Shown here in pieces: positions 60,501-64,000 of a stretch of 64,000 nt of DNA; position 1 is the first letter of the stretch; each line of letters begins with the position of its first letter. This DNA is from Phascolomyces articulosus. Lineage: Eukaryota; Mucoromycota; Mucoromycetes; Mucorales; Lichtheimiaceae. The stretch lies in the NCBI GenBank assembly GCA_025677815.1, contig JAIXMP010000012.1:124001-188000 (forward strand), in the 5' to 3' direction. Position numbers and translations under genes: made by a program. Below the pieces are notes generated by a model. That model searched no databases. It saw only the letters and a list, made by a program, of their open reading frames with translations, and was not told the origin of the DNA.

Positions 60501-63500
60501 TTATTGCGTTAAATTCAAACATCAAATCGGCTGTCGGAATACAACGGTTTATTCATGAGCACCGACAACAACAGCAGGAATCTTACAATAACACAAGGAA
60601 GGCATTACATTACAAAATATGCTATTCATGTACAGATCTAAAGCATGAAGCGCAGGCCTTGATGCAACCCCAAAAGAATATTCGATATTCAATGATCAGT
60701 GGTCTGAACGAGTTTTCTACCTATCGACATTTCCATGGACCCACGCGACCAGAACTTACCGTTGCTTCCAATACTACAGTCATCGAAGAGAGTGCAGGGG
60801 GATTGAATCGTAGTGATGTCGCTTCCATTTTACGAACAGACCAACATAGCGCCCATAGTCGCCATGAATCTATTGCATCCTCCAACGTACCTAATAACAA
60901 CAACAATAATAACAATACCAAAAGTATTATTCCCAACAAGTTATTACAAAAACCTATGCCATCATCGCACAAAGACGCTGCGCATCGTCGTGCTTTCCAC
61001 CTTGTCGTACTTGATGCTGAATCTTTTACGCTCTATACCTACAATTATACGAAGCCATTTGTTGATCAATTGACGCAATCCATTGAACAAACACTTACGC
61101 TTCAAAACAATCGGGCACGTATGCTTCAAAACATTATGCATCAAAAGCTGGGTTTGTTTCGACATTCAGAAGCCTTTTCTACGATATGTAATGACTCTGC
61201 TCATACCATGGCCATAACTGCTGAGGATGAATCCACACGTGGTGTCGAGATTTTGAAAAATTTGGTGAATAACAACATGTTTTCTACTTCAAGTCATCAC
61301 CATCATGGTATGGAACCTGGATCTGCAACGACAACAACAGCTGTGAGTCGACCCTCATTATCAGCTGCATCAAGTGCTACACGTCTTTCCAATACTAAAA
61401 TGGGTTCGACGGCTACACTCCCTACCACCGTCTCCACATCTATTTCTTTACATTCATCTTCAAGCCAATTATTGACTGATTGCAATACAGCTTTGCAGAG
61501 TGCTTATACCTCACCAGTCCATACAGTCACCACTACCCTCTCTGACGCAGATCAAATTCCTGATTACTTGACACAACATGGTACACCTTTCCTGAACACC
61601 TTTTTGCAACACTCACAACTTCGTGCAGCCCATGACAAGGCATTCAATGTGTATATTAAATGGGCAAGTCGTTATTCCTCTGCTTGGATGCAAAAGGCGG
61701 GACTGGAATCTAAAAGAGATCGTAATGACAACAACAATGCTTCTGAAATGATGTCCGTTACTGAGCTTCGTCTCATTTTGAAATCATCACGTTTATTACA
61801 TTTTTGTCGTACACCATTGGTGTTCTCAGATATTGATCCAAAACGATCGGGCATTTTCACTAACACGAATGCCAACGTTGAGACTATTCAACAATATCAT
61901 ATTCGAGAAGAAACTATGATTTGGTATGAAGGGCTGGCCCATACATTTATGGAAGAATACGCATCCTATCTGCAAAGTGTTGGTATGCATGTGATTGTAC
62001 ATGGTGTTTCAGGTAATAATAATCCTAGCAAGGAAGATCAAGGAGTGTACCTCTCCCATTACAAGGTAGCAGATGATTTCCTCGTTCGGTCTCCAGTCAT
62101 TTATTTACTTCAAGTCTATCCTGGTGGTACTATTATGTGTGAAGCTAGATTAACAGATGTCTTTGTATCTGTGACCTTATATACATTACATCGTCGTTAT
62201 GGTCGATTAGCAGCCATGAGTCATTCTCCTTATCAACACGAAAGTAGTGAAAAACGCCGTGCTGATTTCAAGGATTTTACAGAAGAATGTGATCGTTTCA
62301 AACAAAAAATCCATGTGAATTCATTTGTCTACGATTTCAACCTCAAGTTTATCCAACAGTCTTTGGACAATGCAGCCTCATTGCCTTCCTCTGTGGATTT
62401 GTTAGGTATTATCAAGAATACATTTTCGTTGTACTACAAGCCTGCCAATTATTCTCGGAATCGTATTATCAGTGGAATTTATGAATTGACACCCAACGAG
62501 GATCAACACCATGAAGAGGAAAACAGTATGAAAAACTTGTTTTCGATGGTAATTCGAAACGCTTCAAAGTATGGATTTGAATCATTATATACCAATGGTG
62601 TCCCAACTGCTTGCTTCATCTCTTCAAACGATACATCCTTCGGGAAAGAAAAAGGTCATCATCATCGCCAAGGTAGTAATAATAGTTGCTATCGTTATAC
62701 ACTACTGATCACAGATGAGCATCATGGTGGTGGTCGTATGGGTCAAGAAAATCACAACAGCCTGGGTATCGATCATTATGATTACGCTGAATCACCTAGA
62801 CAACAAGAGATGGCTACGACACCAACAACAATTACAGCCAATAGTACCAAAGTCATCGTTCAATATTTCATTATTATTACATACCAAGAGCCAAAAAGAT
62901 TTGCTGCAAAGAAAGATAGGACATGGTATCACTCGCCTGGATATAAACCAAGAGCATTATCAGGATCCCCAGAAGAAATATTGGAACCTGAAAAGCATAC
63001 ATTAGGAGATGTGACTCAAAAAGCAAGACAACGGATTGATGATTTAATGCAACAGGTAAACATAATTTTTAAAAGAATGAAGACCAACACTGTTAGGTGC
63101 TCACTGCCTCCGTGACTTTTTATATAGGCTGTACGTTCGTATCATCAAGATGTTATGTGGAATCAACTTTATCAGTCCATAGGCAACAAGAAAACCATTG
63201 AACAGGCTGAAGTCCAAGTTCTTTTGAAACTTGTGGACGAGTTTTATGCACTGGATGCCATTTCTGCGGAAGATTCATTGCAAAGATTTATGCAACTTAA
63301 TCTATCTTGGGAACGTCTATTGGATACAATCCATCAATTTTATCCCAAAACATCCAAGATTTTATTACAACAAGATGATTCCTCATCCATTATTTGCCGT
63401 CACCTTGTATTATTTAATCCAAGTGCTATACAGGAATATTTTGTTCATATCATTGTCACTTCATCACCATCCACATCTTCATCAACGACACAGAAACAAC

Positions 63501-63634
63501 CATCGGTGCAAATATTTTCAAAAAGTAAACAACCTAGAACAATTACAGATGCCTTGGATCGAACAGAAGAGTTATTTATTGGTGAATTGGCTGTCATTCT
63601 TGGCTATTGTCTCTGGAAATATACCAAAAATTAA
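51546..63634 (+). CDS. SZT2: SZT2 homologue (KICSTOR complex scaffold), 13 exons, about 3,693 aa
   Basis: In animals SZT2 links GATOR1 to the lysosome with KPTN, ITFG2 and C12orf66 to make mTORC1 amino-acid sensitive. Exons: 51546-51562, 51621-51705, 51786-51902, 51975-52240, 52339-52408, 52486-55233, 55321-56909, 56997-57491, 57573-58439, 58520-59417, 59539-59771, 59866-63055, 63128-63634 (11,082 nt), all GT-AG and in phase; human SZT2 has about 3,430 residues. The N terminus matches SZT2 order: SARSAILFTKNAAFHSR, TPRTRILSIANEYCMVIMMD, then DLSSS (139-143), LAQPLPMP, and GVFALDLLPPTGQRSLILLT with LTDG (Asp420), the DxSxS and D positions of a vWA-like fold. Thr-, Gln- and Asn-rich inserts punctuate the conserved blocks. 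No frameshift seen. The start is the first ATG giving a phased 17-nt exon 1; a different first exon is possible. Confidence 0.88.
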
Positions 63635-64000
63635 GTATATATATAGCGTAGAGTTTATATACCGATCCTTTTCTTTAATATTTTTATAATTTCATCATTC
63701 TATTTGTCAAAAAAAAAATAATCCATGTAATTTTTCCTCTTATGTATAAATAACTCTTTAGTATAATAGCCAATATATAAATGCATACCATTCAATTATG
63801 TTAATTTGGTTTAAAATTAAGACCAGTTCATTAATGTGTACAATAATTTCTAAGAAAATCTTGCTATTTTCCATATTGTTTCTTCCTATTTTCCGTTTAT
63901 TTTTATTATGCATGTGAGAGGGTTTGTAAATATGGTTATTTTTATGGTGCAAATCATTTTAAACAGACATTTTTTCCCTACTTTTTTCAATTGATATGTT
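63635..64000. other. SZT2 3' flank
   Basis: AT-rich 3' region with T/A runs and an A9 run near 63710; no gene evident to the window edge. The 64-codon minus frame at 63952-63758 has no motif. Confidence 0.4.

Overview
The window is nuclear DNA of a filamentous fungus, most likely an early-diverging one of the Mucorales/Mucoromycota. The evidence is AT-rich sequence with many poly-A/T runs, genes split by many short GT-AG introns with CTAAC/TAG-type 3' ends, a HET-domain gene of the type expanded in Mucorales, a LINE 3' end of Mucoralean type, DIRS, Harbinger and Tc1-like transposon remains, and a large SZT2 homologue that yeasts lack. Species is not assignable from the sequence alone. Gene models below were spliced by hand. 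Those for XPO1, RMD1, COX4/5, UBP3 and SZT2 close in frame through every junction.

Left arm (1-24 kb): a HET-domain gene runs off the left edge (minus). It is followed by a complete 16-exon exportin-1/CRM1 gene (minus, 3742-8671), a decayed LINE (minus, about 9.1-10.0 kb), a possible small spliced FAR1-like gene (about 11.1-11.7 kb), 5 kb with no gene I can support, a 3-exon ankyrin + DIL-domain gene (plus, 17127-20029), and a decayed F-box/LRR-like gene (about 21.5-23.3 kb).

Middle (24-43 kb): a very AT-rich transposon graveyard. By comparing copies I could set exact ends and target-site duplications for several solo-LTR-like insertions: two of 429 bp, two of 1.08-1.10 kb, two of about 575 bp, and one of 746 bp. 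They are nested in a Harbinger (DDE_Tnp4) transposase pseudogene, a Tc1/IS630-type transposase pseudogene, a DIRS-like RT/RNase H pseudogene and another LTR. There is also a 331-bp foldback MITE. The only RNA gene seen, tRNA-Ala(AGC), lies here, with an LTR starting 10 bp from its 5' end.

Right arm (43.8-64 kb) is gene-dense and conserved: an RMD1/Sif2-Sif3-type DUF155 protein (minus), cytochrome c oxidase subunit IV/5 (plus), a Ubp3/USP10-type deubiquitinase (minus), and a 13-exon gene of about 3,693 codons (plus, 51546-63634) for an SZT2 homologue. SZT2 is the scaffold of the KICSTOR nutrient-sensing complex. RMD1/COX and UBP3/SZT2 are divergent pairs sharing intergenic promoters. COX and UBP3 converge with 271 bp between their stop codons. 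No operon-like or biosynthetic cluster is apparent; these are independent housekeeping genes.
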